Shown here: in pieces, positions 23,705 through 32,976 of the stretch
Numbering within the stretch: the first letter of the stretch is position 1
How the letters are laid out: each line of letters begins with the position of its first letter
Assembly: GCA_023475265.1 (NCBI GenBank)
Contig: JAMCWE010000228.1
Location: forward strand, 1-37,218
From: Bacteroidota bacterium
Lineage (GTDB): Bacteria > Bacteroidota > Ignavibacteria > Ignavibacteriales > Ignavibacteriaceae
DNA length: 37,218 bases
Reading direction: 5' to 3'
Notes under the pieces: model-generated
Databases searched by the model: none
Seen by the model: the letters and a program-made list of their open reading frames with translations, nothing else
Told to the model about the DNA's origin: nothing
Translations under genes and position numbers: made by a program

Positions 23705-24862
23705 ATGGAAGAATCAAATACAAAAATTTTTTCCAAGCTGCCGAATGTAGGCACTACCATTTTCACAACCATGTTCAAGATGGCGGCGGACTACGGCGCT
23801 ATAAATCTTTCTCAAGGTTTCCCAGATTTTGATTGCCCCGAAGATTTGAAAAAATTAGTTGTACATTATTTGCAGGCAGGCCATAATCAATATGCACCGA
23901 TGCCCGGCTTGCCTTTACTTCGTGAAAGAATTTCTTCTAAGATAGAAAAATTATATGGACACAAATACAATCCCGAAACAGAAATCAATATTACTGCCGG
24001 GGCAACCCAGGCTTTGTTCACTGCTATATCTGCAGTAATAAATCCCGGCGATGAAGCAATTATATTTGAACCGGCATATGATTCATACGCTCCTGGTGTT
24101 ATTGCTAACTGCGGGGTTCCGGTTTTTATCCCTTTAAGGGAAAAGGATTTCTCTATCGACTGGGATAGATGTAAAGATTCAATTACAAACAAAACCAAAT
24201 TGATTATTATCAATTCACCACACAATCCGACCGGCAGTGTAATAAATATAGCCGATCTTAAAAATTTAGAAGAAATTACAAGGGATACAAATATTTTAAT
24301 TTTAAGCGATGAAGTTTACGAGCATATTGTGTTTGACGGAAACCGGCATATTAGCGTTTCTCGTTCCGGCGAACTTGCAAGAAGAACATTTGTAGTTTCA
24401 TCGTTTGGAAAAACGTATCATACAACGGGCTGGAAAATCGGCTACTGTGCTGCGCCGGAATATTTAATGAAAGAATTTAGAAAGCTTCATCAGTTTATTG
24501 TGTTTGCTGTTAATACTCCGATTCAAAATGCTTATGCTGATTATATGGCAAACGAAAATCATTATTTAAGTCTCGGACTTTTTTATCAGAAGAAAAGAGA
24601 TTTAATAATTAATGCTTTGAAAGAATCCCGCTTTAAGCTGAACAAAACAAGAGGTACTTATTTTCAATTGCTTGATTATTCAGCCATATCAGATAAAAAC
24701 GATTATGAATTTTCAGAATACTTAACTAGGGAAATTGGAGTTGCAGTTATTCCGCTATCGCCGTTTTATTCTAAAAATAATTCCAGGAAATTAGTTAGAA
24801 TTTGTTTTGCAAAAAGAGATGAAGTATTGCTGGAAGCGGCTGAGAAATTATGCCGTGTTTAA
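23705..24862 (+). CDS. Methionine-type aminotransferase (PLP, class I/II)
   Basis: This protein has 385 residues from the ATG at 23705 (a TTG five codons earlier is also in frame). It has the fold-type I layout: NLSQGFPDFDCP, NQYAPMPGLPLLRE, ITAGATQALF, NSPHNPTGSV, SDEVYEHI and the PLP lysine in SSFGKTYHTTGWKIGY. This pattern is typical of YbdL-type methionine/glutamine-phenylpyruvate/kynurenine aminotransferases, which regenerate methionine from its keto acid. The exact substrate preference is not certain. It stands on the plus strand downstream of the phased repeat array. Confidence 0.92.
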   Translation: MEESNTKIFSKLPNVGTTIFTTMFKMAADYGAINLSQGFPDFDCPEDLKKLVVHYLQAGHNQYAPMPGLPLLRERISSKIEKLYGHKYNPETEINITAGATQALFTAISAVINPGDEAIIFEPAYDSYAPGVIANCGVPVFIPLREKDFSIDWDRCKDSITNKTKLIIINSPHNPTGSVINIADLKNLEEITRDTNILILSDEVYEHIVFDGNRHISVSRSGELARRTFVVSSFGKTYHTTGWKIGYCAAPEYLMKEFRKLHQFIVFAVNTPIQNAYADYMANENHYLSLGLFYQKKRDLIINALKESRFKLNKTRGTYFQLLDYSAISDKNDYEFSEYLTREIGVAVIPLSPFYSKNNSRKLVRICFAKRDEVLLEAAEKLCRV

Positions 24863-24890
24863 ATGAATATAAAGTGATGATCGTATTTTT

Positions 24891-24932
24891 CCAGTACCAA
24901 GTATCCAGAATCCAGTATCTGGAATCAAGATC
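24891..24932. repeat. CCAGTATCC-type degenerate heptamer repeat
   Basis: CCAGTA, CCAAGTAT, CCAGAAT, CCAGTAT, then CTGGAAT: tandem 7-bp words with one inverted unit, between the aminotransferase and phosphatase genes. This belongs to a family of low-complexity CCAGTATCC repeats seen between genes in Bacteroidetes and relatives (recalled, not searched). Confidence 0.55.
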
Positions 24933-24960
24933 TAAAACAACTGAAGGAACTAAGTAACAA

Positions 24961-26046
24961 ATGTTCAAACGTCTTAATCGTCTTTATGATTTCTATACAA
25001 GCGATTTGAGTTATAAAGAAATTGAAAAATTAGTTAAAAGAGATTTACCTGAGCTTTACAATTTTTATGTAAAGAAAATGAAACAGCCGGAGGAGTTGCG
25101 CAAGTCTCCCCGAGGTATGTTCAGATTTGTGCGCAGCTTATTTGTTGCATTCCTTCTGCAGCTTACCCCGGTAAGAAGACTGGTTTATTCTATAGCTTTG
25201 GTTCTTTTTGTTTTTGGTTTCTTTACAAACCAACCTCATTACTTATGGTTTGGATTCATTATTGTAAATTTAATATTGGCGTTTGAGCTCGCCGATAAGC
25301 TGATCGCAAAAGATGAGCTTGCTGTTGCCCGCGAAATACAAACCAGCTTAATGCCTAAAGAACCGCCGGAGAATGAATATTATGAGATTAGCTGTTATTC
25401 AGAAGCCGCTCGCGAAGTAGGCGGAGATTATTTTGATTTCATAGTTCGAGAATCCTCACCGGAAAAAACTTATATTGTTATTGGGGATATTTCCGGCAAA
25501 GGCATGGCAGCAGCGTTACCCATGGTACAAGTTCAGGCAATATTACATTACTTGATTACACATAATGATTCTCCCAAAACTATATTAACTCTGCTGAATA
25601 AAAATCTTACAAGAATTTTGAAGAGAGGTTCATTCTTTACTGTCAGCTTAGCTTGTCTAAATTCAAAAGGTTCTATTTTGCTTTCGCGAGCCGGGCATAT
25701 GCCATTAATTGTTTATAGCAAGAATGATCAAAAATGCCATAACATAATTCCGCGGGGAATGGGAATTGGATTGAGCCATAATTCTATTTTTGAAAACTCA
25801 CTTGAGGAGATTGAGATTCAACCTAAGCCTGGTGATATATTAATTTTTTATACCGACGGCGTTGTTGAAGCGATGAATAATTATCTTCAAGAATATGGTG
25901 AAGAAAGATTTATGAATGTTATTTCAAGAAATGCGGATAAACCGGCAAAAGTAATTCAAGAATCCATTTTAGATAATATTGCTGTCTTCACCGACTCCTC
26001 CCCTTCCCATGATGATTTAACTTTGATTGTTATGAAAGCGATTTAA
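24961..26046 (+). CDS. SpoIIE/RsbU-type PP2C phosphatase with membrane anchor
   Basis: This 361-residue protein has a cytoplasmic N-terminal part (about 1-70) and two membrane helices (about 72-108). A PP2C-SpoIIE phosphatase domain follows (about 120-360) with AREIQTSLMP, REVGGDYFDF, IGDISGKGMAAALPM, RAGHMPLIVY, FYTDGVVEA and SHDDLTLIVM; all metal-binding Asp positions are present. Such phosphatases release anti-sigma or STAS antagonists, switching on a stress or partner-switch pathway. No anti-sigma or STAS gene lies next to it, so the target is unknown. It is convergent with the MFS gene. Confidence 0.92.
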   Translation: MFKRLNRLYDFYTSDLSYKEIEKLVKRDLPELYNFYVKKMKQPEELRKSPRGMFRFVRSLFVAFLLQLTPVRRLVYSIALVLFVFGFFTNQPHYLWFGFIIVNLILAFELADKLIAKDELAVAREIQTSLMPKEPPENEYYEISCYSEAAREVGGDYFDFIVRESSPEKTYIVIGDISGKGMAAALPMVQVQAILHYLITHNDSPKTILTLLNKNLTRILKRGSFFTVSLACLNSKGSILLSRAGHMPLIVYSKNDQKCHNIIPRGMGIGLSHNSIFENSLEEIEIQPKPGDILIFYTDGVVEAMNNYLQEYGEERFMNVISRNADKPAKVIQESILDNIAVFTDSSPSHDDLTLIVMKAI

Positions 26047-26050
26047 ATTT

Positions 26051-26107
26051 CTTTGCTTTAACTTCGTGACTTGGTGCCTTTGTGGCAAAACACTATTAGC
26101 CACTAAG
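26051..26107. repeat. Degenerate palindromic repeat between convergent genes
   Basis: The words CTTCGTGACTTGGTGCCTTTGTGGC and, inverted, GCCACTAAG match a dispersed intergenic repeat type common in this bacterial group. The two ends can pair (CTTGGTG with CCACTAAG, imperfectly), so it may help end transcription from both sides. Confidence 0.5.
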
Positions 26108-26125
26108 AATAAAAAATATTTTGAA

Positions 26126-27373
26126 TTAGTTTTCGCTGACAGTTCTCAATTTCGGAACTTCTACCCTTTGCAAAATAATTAATCCGACAAGAAAAAATAA
26201 TCCGATAGCAAGCGCCGCAAATCTTTGATTAGACAAATCAGAAATAATTCCGTAAAACAAAGGTCCAACTACTGCGGAGGATTTGCCAAATAAGCCGTCA
26301 TAAAATCCGAAAAACTCTGCTTCCCTTTCCTTCGGAGTTAATAGAGCCATCAAGCTTCTGCTGCTTGATTGAGATGAACCAATAGCAAGTCCAGCTGATA
26401 AACCTACAAGATAAAATTGAAAAACATTCTGCACTAAAAAAGCACCGACAACAACTACCAGCCATATCACTAAAGTAATTGTTATTGTTTTTTTCGGCCC
26501 AATATGATCGGAGATAATTCCAAAGATAAATGAACCGGCAACAGCAGTGCTTTGGACAATCACAAAGAAATATATTATTTGTTCGTCGGTCATCTTCAAA
26601 ATGCTTGAGGCAAAAATTGACGCAAATGCAATTATGGTTATGATAGCATCGTTATAAAGGAAGAATGCTAACAGAAAGCGTGAGATTGAAGGATATTCTT
26701 TATGCACGAATAATGCTTTTAAAGTTCTTCTACTTTTTTGCAGACCAATTCTAATTGCAGATTTTTCTACAGGCGAACTCAATTTTGGTTCACTAACAAA
26801 AAGAAAAAGCGGAATGGAAAAGAAAAGGAAAAAGACTGCTGCAACCACAAATGATAATCGAACATAAAAATAATAATCCGGCGAAGTTTCGGCGGGAAGT
26901 AAAACCATAATAATAAGTAGGACAGCAAGTGCGCCAACATATCCCATCGCAAATCCATAACCGGAAACACGCCCAAAATTTTTCTTCTCAGTTAAGTTTG
27001 GAAGGAATGCATCATAAAAAACTAAGCCGGCCTCAAATCCAATGTTGGCAAAAATGAAAAGCATCAATCCAAGAAGAACATCGCCTTTCTGAACATAAAA
27101 CATGAATGCAGTACAGACAACTGAAATTAATGTGAACATCAAAAGAAATCTTTTTCTATTACGGGAAACATCTGCGATGGCACCGAGCGGAGGGCTTAGC
27201 AATGCGGCGATTATCATTGAAATGCTTACACCTAATCCCCAAAGCCACTTCTTTCCGCCTGCAACATAATTGGAAAAATATTTTGAATATATTACCGTAA
27301 CGATGATGACAGAAAATGCAGTATTGGCAAAATCAAACAAAGTCCAGAAAAAAATTTTGCCTTTAGATTTCAT
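26126..27373 (-). CDS. UMF1/Atg22-like MFS transporter
   Basis: This 415-residue protein has about 12 membrane helices. The start FFWTLFDFANTAFSVIIVTVIYSKYF and SPPLGAIADVSRNRKRFL are the signature of the UMF1 branch of the major facilitator superfamily. Duplicated half motifs recur around FIFGIISDHIGPKKT and the Q-S-S-S-R-S motif in SSQSSSRSLMALL. The substrate is unknown; relatives in bacteria are often linked to amino-acid or drug export. The start overlaps the nusB stop by 4 bp, so the two are co-translated. Confidence 0.9.
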   Translation of the reverse strand: MKSKGKIFFWTLFDFANTAFSVIIVTVIYSKYFSNYVAGGKKWLWGLGVSISMIIAALLSPPLGAIADVSRNRKRFLLMFTLISVVCTAFMFYVQKGDVLLGLMLFIFANIGFEAGLVFYDAFLPNLTEKKNFGRVSGYGFAMGYVGALAVLLIIMVLLPAETSPDYYFYVRLSFVVAAVFFLFFSIPLFLFVSEPKLSSPVEKSAIRIGLQKSRRTLKALFVHKEYPSISRFLLAFFLYNDAIITIIAFASIFASSILKMTDEQIIYFFVIVQSTAVAGSFIFGIISDHIGPKKTITITLVIWLVVVVGAFLVQNVFQFYLVGLSAGLAIGSSQSSSRSLMALLTPKEREAEFFGFYDGLFGKSSAVVGPLFYGIISDLSNQRFAALAIGLFFLVGLIILQRVEVPKLRTVSEN

Positions 27374-27858
27374 GTTTTATTTTTAGGAGAAGATTTGGAG
27401 ATGCTTTCCTCAATAAGTCCGCGGCCGGTTTTTTTCAGAGTGCCGGTATCTTTTAATTCAGTCAGAACCGCATCAAGAATTCCATTTATAAATTTCCCGC
27501 TGCCAGCGGTGCTGTAAAGTTTTGCAATTTCTATCGCTTCGTTGATTGAAACTTTCGGCGGGATATCCTGGAAATATAAAAGCTCGCAAATTCCCATCCT
27601 TAATAAAATTTTATCGATAATCGCGATTCTATTCATCTCCCAATTATCAACTCTTTTTTTAATTTCCTTATCCAGCTCATCTTTATGCGCTAATACTTTA
27701 TGAACCAGCTCGTCTGCAAAATCTTTATCAGCTTTATCTGTTACATCGGAAAGCGTAGCACCGACTAAGGCATCAAGGGATTCTTTATTCATTGTATAAG
27801 CATATAAAATTTGAAGAGCTTTTTCTCTAACAATTCGTCGTTTAAATACGTGAGACAT
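27370..27858 (-). CDS. nusB: Transcription antitermination factor NusB
   Basis: This 162-residue all-helical protein has the N-terminal RRIVREKALQILYAY, middle NWEMNRIAIIDKILLRMGICELLYF and IPPKVSINEAIEIAKLYSTAGSGKFINGILDAV, all typical of NusB. With NusE (S10) it binds boxA RNA to let RNA polymerase pass terminators in rRNA operons. It has a short extra C-terminal tail rich in K and S. It sits 59 bp downstream of the YdcF-like gene and overlaps the transporter gene; no riboflavin genes are beside it. Confidence 0.95.
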   Translation of the reverse strand: MSHVFKRRIVREKALQILYAYTMNKESLDALVGATLSDVTDKADKDFADELVHKVLAHKDELDKEIKKRVDNWEMNRIAIIDKILLRMGICELLYFQDIPPKVSINEAIEIAKLYSTAGSGKFINGILDAVLTELKDTGTLKKTGRGLIEESISKSSPKNKT

Positions 27859-27917
27859 TTTTAATTAAACCTGTAATAAATCAATATAAAGTGAATACTA
27901 AAATATTCTTGAACTTG

Positions 27918-28952
27918 TTATAAAGCAAAGAACCAAAACACAAGCAAACCAATGCTTTCTTTCATTTTATAATAAAGATTATGTTGAAAGTTTAGTTTAA
28001 GATCCGAAGCTGCCATGCCGATTTTAATTTTATAGAACCTGCACATTTCTCTAACGCGCGTTAAATGATAAGAATCAGAAACTATAATTACATTTCCAAT
28101 TTTTTTCTTTGTTAAAATCTGATCTTTTATAAATCGGACTTGCTCAGCAGTTGAAACCGTTTTATCCTCTAACCAAATTTTAGAAGTATCGACATTTTCC
28201 GATTTAATATAATTAAATGCAACTTCAGCTTCACTTAATTCACCCGGTGCGTTGCTGCCAGTAAGTTGAATTTTATTCACTTCGCCATTTTTTAAAAGCT
28301 CTACAGCTTTGTCTGCTCTTGCAGCTAAGCTTGGGCTTGGCGAATTATGAGACCAAACGGCGGCGCCCAAAACTATCGCAACGTTAGTCGCATTTTTTAC
28401 CGGTGAAATTTTTTTATTATTAGTTTTTTTCAAATTGATATAGATGAAGGCTAAAAATAATAGAACCATAACCAAAGCGGCTGAATTTACAACAGCCCTC
28501 AGATAAATTAATTCTTTTCCGCCAAGCAAATAGAACCAAACAATTCCAATAAATAAAAATTGGAAGTATTGATATAACGAGAATAGAAAACCAATGGCAA
28601 TTTTTTTTAACGGATGATCGAGCAAATAATCATTTGGCAAAGGAAGAGAAATTTTTGTACTGATATATGCAAATAATAATAACAAAGATAGAATTACTGA
28701 AAAGGATATTAGAAGAGCAGCGTTAAATTCATTTTTCACTTTTATTGAATAAAGAATTACTCCAAGTATTGCTGCAACTGTAAATAAAATATTGAGAATA
28801 TTTCCAATATAAAATAAGCTGAAATCTGAAAGCTCAAGTCCTTGGTTTTCATATTTAATATAAAATAAAAATATAAGATCGCACAATAAAATTAAAATTA
28901 CTGCAGCAGCAACCAATCCTTTATTCCTTATCTTTTTACTTTTAGCAGGCAT
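27918..28952 (-). CDS. YdcF/SanA-like (DUF218) membrane protein
   Basis: This 344-residue protein has about five membrane helices at the N-terminus (about 10-170) followed by a DUF218 domain (about 185-340): AIVLGAAVWSHNSPSPSLAARADKAVELLKNG, IQLTGSNAPGELSEAEVA, WLEDKTVSTAEQV and VSDSYHLTRVREMCR. SanA/YdcF/ElyC relatives act in envelope or peptidoglycan-precursor homeostasis; the precise reaction is not settled. The extra membrane part is common in the long ElyC-like forms. Confidence 0.88.
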   Translation of the reverse strand: MPAKSKKIRNKGLVAAAVILILLCDLIFLFYIKYENQGLELSDFSLFYIGNILNILFTVAAILGVILYSIKVKNEFNAALLISFSVILSLLLLFAYISTKISLPLPNDYLLDHPLKKIAIGFLFSLYQYFQFLFIGIVWFYLLGGKELIYLRAVVNSAALVMVLLFLAFIYINLKKTNNKKISPVKNATNVAIVLGAAVWSHNSPSPSLAARADKAVELLKNGEVNKIQLTGSNAPGELSEAEVAFNYIKSENVDTSKIWLEDKTVSTAEQVRFIKDQILTKKKIGNVIIVSDSYHLTRVREMCRFYKIKIGMAASDLKLNFQHNLYYKMKESIGLLVFWFFAL

Positions 28953-29087
28953 GAAGCTTTGTTATTTGTAAATATTTCTATTAAATAAAATTCATTTCAC
29001 CCATTTTTTGAATCTATTTCAATTCCAAATGGAATTACTAAATGAATAAACTGAATATTACAATTTAAATTAATTTGTAAAATGAAG

Positions 29088-29489
29088 TTATATCTTTGCT
29101 TTTATCCGTACTAATTTAACAAGTGAATACACAACAAGGATACCAAAACAAGCTGCAAGAAAATCCGTCGTCCAATCAAAAATATCGCAATCTCGTCCTG
29201 GTATAAATAATTGATGGAGCTCATCCAGGGCAGCGTATACCGACACAATAATCATTGTGGCAAGATAAGCTTTCTCTTTTACTATTTTATATTTTGATTG
29301 AACAAGCAAAGTAAAAGTTATTAAAATTGTAAGTATCGCATAACCTGTAAAATGTTCAATCTTATCGCTCACATGAATATCCGGCATATCGGAACCAGGC
29401 AAAGAAGTAGCTATTAATAGTATCAGCCAATAAATAATCAATGGCAGGTACACAAGTCTTGTCTTATGTTTTTCTAAATAATCTAGCAC
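29088..29489 (-). CDS. VanZ-like membrane protein
   Basis: This 133-residue protein has four membrane helices and the VanZ-family marks SDKIEHFTGYAIL and ALDELHQLFIPGRDCDIFDWTTDFLAA. The start is a GTG sharing its G with the TAG stop of the upstream nnr gene (TAGTG), so it depends on translational coupling. VanZ proteins are linked to glycopeptide tolerance in one case, but most members have no known role; here it is likely an envelope protein. Confidence 0.88.
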   Translation of the reverse strand: MLDYLEKHKTRLVYLPLIIYWLILLIATSLPGSDMPDIHVSDKIEHFTGYAILTILITFTLLVQSKYKIVKEKAYLATMIIVSVYAALDELHQLFIPGRDCDIFDWTTDFLAACFGILVVYSLVKLVRIKAKI

Positions 29490-31066
29490 TAAGTTGTTTC
29501 CAGATTAATTGATTTACTTAAAAAATTTATTGCAGCTGGCAGTTTTTTGATTATATCTGTTGCTGTATATCCAAACTCTGAAAAATCATTTACAAGCAAA
29601 TCCGCAGCAAGACTATGAATATATACTCCGGCAATAGCCGCCTTCTCCTGGTCTTTTAATTGAGATAACAAACCTGCAATTGTTCCAGTTAAAACATCTC
29701 CGGTTCCAAACTTTGCCATACCTGGATTACCGGTTGTATTTATTAAAACATCTCCGTTTGGAGTAAAAATAATTGTCGGCGCTCCCTTCAATACCAAATA
29801 TGAACCGGTTTCCTCAACAAATTTTTTACCGTAGTACAAAATATTTTTCTTTAATTCAGATATATCAATATCTATTAAGTTTGCAAATTCTCCATGATGC
29901 GGAGTTAGAATTATGCTTTCTAAATCAACATTTCTATATCGATCATCATTTAGAGCATAAATTCCATCAGCATCTACAACTATTCTTTTACATTTTTTCT
30001 TTTTTAATATTTCTAAAACTGCCTCTTGAGTTTCAGTTTGTCTTCCGAGACCAGGACCAATTGCTAATGCATCAGCCCACTCCAATTTTTTCTCAAGCTC
30101 TTTAATATTTTTTCTCGATAAGAATTCTTTCCCATCATCCTCGTAAGAATTAACTACAACCTCTGAGGCTTTATTAAAAATTAATTTTCTTACTGATTTA
30201 GGGAAACATAAAATTGAAGCTCCCGCACCAACTTTAAGCGCTGCTTTGACAGTCATTACAGCAGCTCCCGGAAGAGCGCCGGAACCGGCAATTGTTAATA
30301 CTTTACCGGAAGAATATTTATGAATATTTTTTTTCTTAATAGGCAGATTATTTAATGCATCTTCCGGTTCAATTAAATATTCCGAAGTTTTTAGTTTATT
30401 GAAAAAAGAAAATCCAATACCAATATCTCCCTTTTCAATTACACCACTATTTACGAAGCCATCTTCGAAGAATAGACCTTTTTTAAATTCACCTAGTGTA
30501 ACTGTTAAATCAGCATTGAAACAAATCTCAGCGAAACCGGTTTCTGAATTAAGTCCTGTCGGAATATCCACAGCAACTTTAAATGATTTCATTTTATTAA
30601 GTGCTTCAACTATTGATTTATAAGCTTCTCTTAGTGATCCTTGCGAACCGCTGCCAAGCATTGCATCTAATATTATATCTGAATCTTCAATTATTTTTAG
30701 ATCTTTTCCTGAAGTATATTTCTTAAGAAAAATCTTTTGGTTGTCTTCAGCTAAATTGGAAAGTGTCTTATAATTTGATAAACAATCCGGTGACATTTCA
30801 TTTTCATCACCTAAGTAAATAACGTTTACTTTAAATCCGTGATTTGCAAAATGTCTTGCTGCTGCAAAACCATCTCCGCCATTGTTACCTTTACCACAAA
30901 CAATCCCAATATTATTTCTTCTTGTAAGGTGATTTGTTTTTTCAATTATATTTGTAAAAATTTGAATTGCCGCATTCTCCATCAATACTAAACCGGGAAT
31001 ACCTAGTTTATTGATGGCGTATTCGTCAACTTCTCTAATTTGATTTGTGGAAAATAAAGGTATCAT
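29489..31066 (-). CDS. nnr: Bifunctional NAD(P)HX epimerase and ADP-dependent dehydratase
   Basis: This 525-residue protein joins a YjeF_N epimerase (about 1-215: GLVLMENAAIQI, CGKGNNGGDGFAAARH, DAMLGSGSQG, DIPTGLNSETG) and a ribokinase-like dehydratase (about 225-515: GSGALPGAAVMTVKAALKVGAG, AIGPGLGRQ, ILTPHHGEFANL, NPGMAKFGTGDVLTG). Together they repair hydrated NADH and NADPH. Length and motifs are complete. It ends in TAG overlapping the VanZ-like start. A 15-bp palindrome lies 5 nt before the ATG. Confidence 0.95.
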   Translation of the reverse strand: MIPLFSTNQIREVDEYAINKLGIPGLVLMENAAIQIFTNIIEKTNHLTRRNNIGIVCGKGNNGGDGFAAARHFANHGFKVNVIYLGDENEMSPDCLSNYKTLSNLAEDNQKIFLKKYTSGKDLKIIEDSDIILDAMLGSGSQGSLREAYKSIVEALNKMKSFKVAVDIPTGLNSETGFAEICFNADLTVTLGEFKKGLFFEDGFVNSGVIEKGDIGIGFSFFNKLKTSEYLIEPEDALNNLPIKKKNIHKYSSGKVLTIAGSGALPGAAVMTVKAALKVGAGASILCFPKSVRKLIFNKASEVVVNSYEDDGKEFLSRKNIKELEKKLEWADALAIGPGLGRQTETQEAVLEILKKKKCKRIVVDADGIYALNDDRYRNVDLESIILTPHHGEFANLIDIDISELKKNILYYGKKFVEETGSYLVLKGAPTIIFTPNGDVLINTTGNPGMAKFGTGDVLTGTIAGLLSQLKDQEKAAIAGVYIHSLAADLLVNDFSEFGYTATDIIKKLPAAINFLSKSINLETT

Positions 31067-31071
31067 AATTT

Positions 31072-31086
31072 TAAGCTTATGGCTTA
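31072..31086 (-). promoter_or_regulatory. 15-bp palindrome 5 nt before the nnr start codon
   Basis: On the minus strand TAAGCCATAAGCTTA ends 5 nt before the ATG at 31066. It differs by one base from TAAGCCATAGGCTTA at 338-352, which is placed at the identical distance before the kinase start. No Shine-Dalgarno sequence is seen between it and the ATG (AAATT). Confidence 0.45.
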
Positions 31087-31172
31087 ATTATAAATGTTTA
31101 TAACTATAAAATTAAACCGAATACTTCCTATAATAAAGAGGATTTTAATTTGAATCAAGAATTGCAGAATTT

Positions 31173-32603
31173 TTAATGCAAGAATGAAGTAATCAAACCG
31201 ATTAAAGTACCCGGTGCAATACCAATAACAATAACAAAAAGTACTGAAATGATTACAGCAAGCAAACCTGTATTGCTGCGTTCAAGCGAAATCTCTGTTT
31301 CAGCATCTTTGAAATACATCAGCACAACAACTCTTAGATAGAAGTAAACACTAATAACACTTGATAGTACTCCGACAATTGCTAACCAGGTTAGATGAGC
31401 TTTAATAGCAGAAATGAATACATAATATTTTCCGAAGAAGCCTGCGAACGGCGGAATGCCTGCAAGCGAAAACATAATTATTGAAAGCAGAGCGGCAAGC
31501 ATAGGATTTCTTGAAGCTAAACCTGAATAGGATTTTAGTTCAAGGTTGGCTTCTTCCTTACCTTCGATTAAAGCGACAATACCAAACGCTCCTAAATTCA
31601 TAAAAGTATATGCAGCCAAATAAAAGACTATCCCAGCTATTCCATCAAAATTTCCTGATGCTAATCCAATAATCATATAACCAGCATGAGCAATTGATGA
31701 ATAAGCGAGCATTCTTTTTATGTTGGTTTGAGCAATTGCAACGATGCTTCCAAACACCATTGATAAAACAGCAATGACCGCAAGGTATGGTTCAAAAATA
31801 TTTTGAAATGCGCCGTTGAATAAAACTCCAAGCGTTATAATAATTGCACTGAATGCTGCCGCTTTCCCGCCGGTAGAAAATAATCCGGCAACAGTTGAAG
31901 CAGAACCTTCATAAACATCCGGAACCCACATGTGAAATGGAAAAGCTGCAATCTTAAAAGAAAATCCGATTAAGAATAAAAGTATACCGGCAACAAACAA
32001 TAGGTTGTGTTGTAATAATGAAAATCTTGATGCAATTAAATCAATAGAAGTTGTTTGAGCAGTGCCATAGATTAAAGCAATTCCATAAACAATAAATCCG
32101 GTTGCAAAAGCGCCGAGCAAAAAATATTTTAGTGAAGCTTCGTTGGCATTCAATCTTTTTCTATTCATGCCGGCTAAAGCATAAAAGCTAACTGACATAA
32201 CTTCTAAGCCAAGAAAAATTACGAACAGATCTTTGGCGCCAGCCATAAGCATCATACCAAGCACTGAGGTTTGAAGCAAAAGATAAAACTCTCCGTAATA
32301 AGTTCCATATTTTTTCAAGTAATCGATGGAAAGTAAAGAAACAATAGCCGCACCAAATGTAAAAATAAAATAGAAGATGTATACTGTCCCGCCGGTTGCA
32401 AGCATATTTTGAAGAATGATTGAAACCGAATTAACATTTGCTAAAGCATGGAATCCGGAAGCCAAAAAAATTAAGATGGAAAACCACGGCAGATAAACTT
32501 CACTTTTTTTAGAATACATTTCTATGATAAGTGAAATTAAAATACCCGCACCGATTATAATCAGCGGTAATAAGTTGTAAAATTCTTGAATATTGTTCAG
32601 CAT
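31173..32603 (-). CDS. nuoN: NADH-quinone oxidoreductase subunit N
   Basis: This 476-residue antiporter-like membrane subunit of complex I has about 14 helices. It shows FLGLEVMSVSFYALAG (conserved Glu), FHMWVPDVYEGSASTVAGLFSTGGKAAAF (conserved Pro/Lys region) and SIAHAGYMIIGL. It helps pump ions across the membrane as electrons pass from NADH to quinone. It follows the small unknown gene by 4 bp and is the last of the nuo cluster; a 106-bp gap separates it from nnr. Confidence 0.95.
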   Translation of the reverse strand: MLNNIQEFYNLLPLIIIGAGILISLIIEMYSKKSEVYLPWFSILIFLASGFHALANVNSVSIILQNMLATGGTVYIFYFIFTFGAAIVSLLSIDYLKKYGTYYGEFYLLLQTSVLGMMLMAGAKDLFVIFLGLEVMSVSFYALAGMNRKRLNANEASLKYFLLGAFATGFIVYGIALIYGTAQTTSIDLIASRFSLLQHNLLFVAGILLFLIGFSFKIAAFPFHMWVPDVYEGSASTVAGLFSTGGKAAAFSAIIITLGVLFNGAFQNIFEPYLAVIAVLSMVFGSIVAIAQTNIKRMLAYSSIAHAGYMIIGLASGNFDGIAGIVFYLAAYTFMNLGAFGIVALIEGKEEANLELKSYSGLASRNPMLAALLSIIMFSLAGIPPFAGFFGKYYVFISAIKAHLTWLAIVGVLSSVISVYFYLRVVVLMYFKDAETEISLERSNTGLLAVIISVLFVIVIGIAPGTLIGLITSFLH

Positions 32604-32607
32604 GATT

Positions 32608-32973
32608 TTATTCTATAAATAATATATCTTCGTCTGTTTTTTCAATTGTTAATTTGTGTTCTTCTTCAATATGAACTGCTAATTTGTAATGATTATCGAA
32701 ATTAAAAATGTCCTTTGCTTTTTCAACAGCAATCAATTTGATAGTTTCATATTTCGAAACTGTATCTTTAATATTCTTAAACTGCTTAAAATAAATTTCA
32801 GTAAAATTGTCTTCTTCATGGACATAAATTGATTTCGAGTTTGGCGAAAAGTCCATGATAATGTCATCTTCTATAATTACTTTTAACAAGTAACAATTGA
32901 ATGGTAATAGAATCCTATTACCATAGTATAGACCTTTCAAATTATTTTTCAATGAATCTTCAATCGTTTTCAT
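32608..32973 (-). CDS. Unknown 121-residue protein inside the nuo operon
   Basis: No family is recognised. It is a soluble, acidic, probably alpha/beta protein without signal peptide or membrane helix; it includes KGLYYGNRILLPFNCYLLKVIIEDDIIMDFSP and a charged C-terminus rich in E, D and K. It lies 3 bp after the antiporter gene and 4 bp before nuoN, so it is certainly co-transcribed with them. A role in regulating or assembling the antiporter or complex I is possible by position alone; it may equally be a passenger. Confidence 0.75.
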   Translation of the reverse strand: MKTIEDSLKNNLKGLYYGNRILLPFNCYLLKVIIEDDIIMDFSPNSKSIYVHEEDNFTEIYFKQFKNIKDTVSKYETIKLIAVEKAKDIFNFDNHYKLAVHIEEEHKLTIEKTDEDILFIE

Positions 32974-32976
32974 CGA

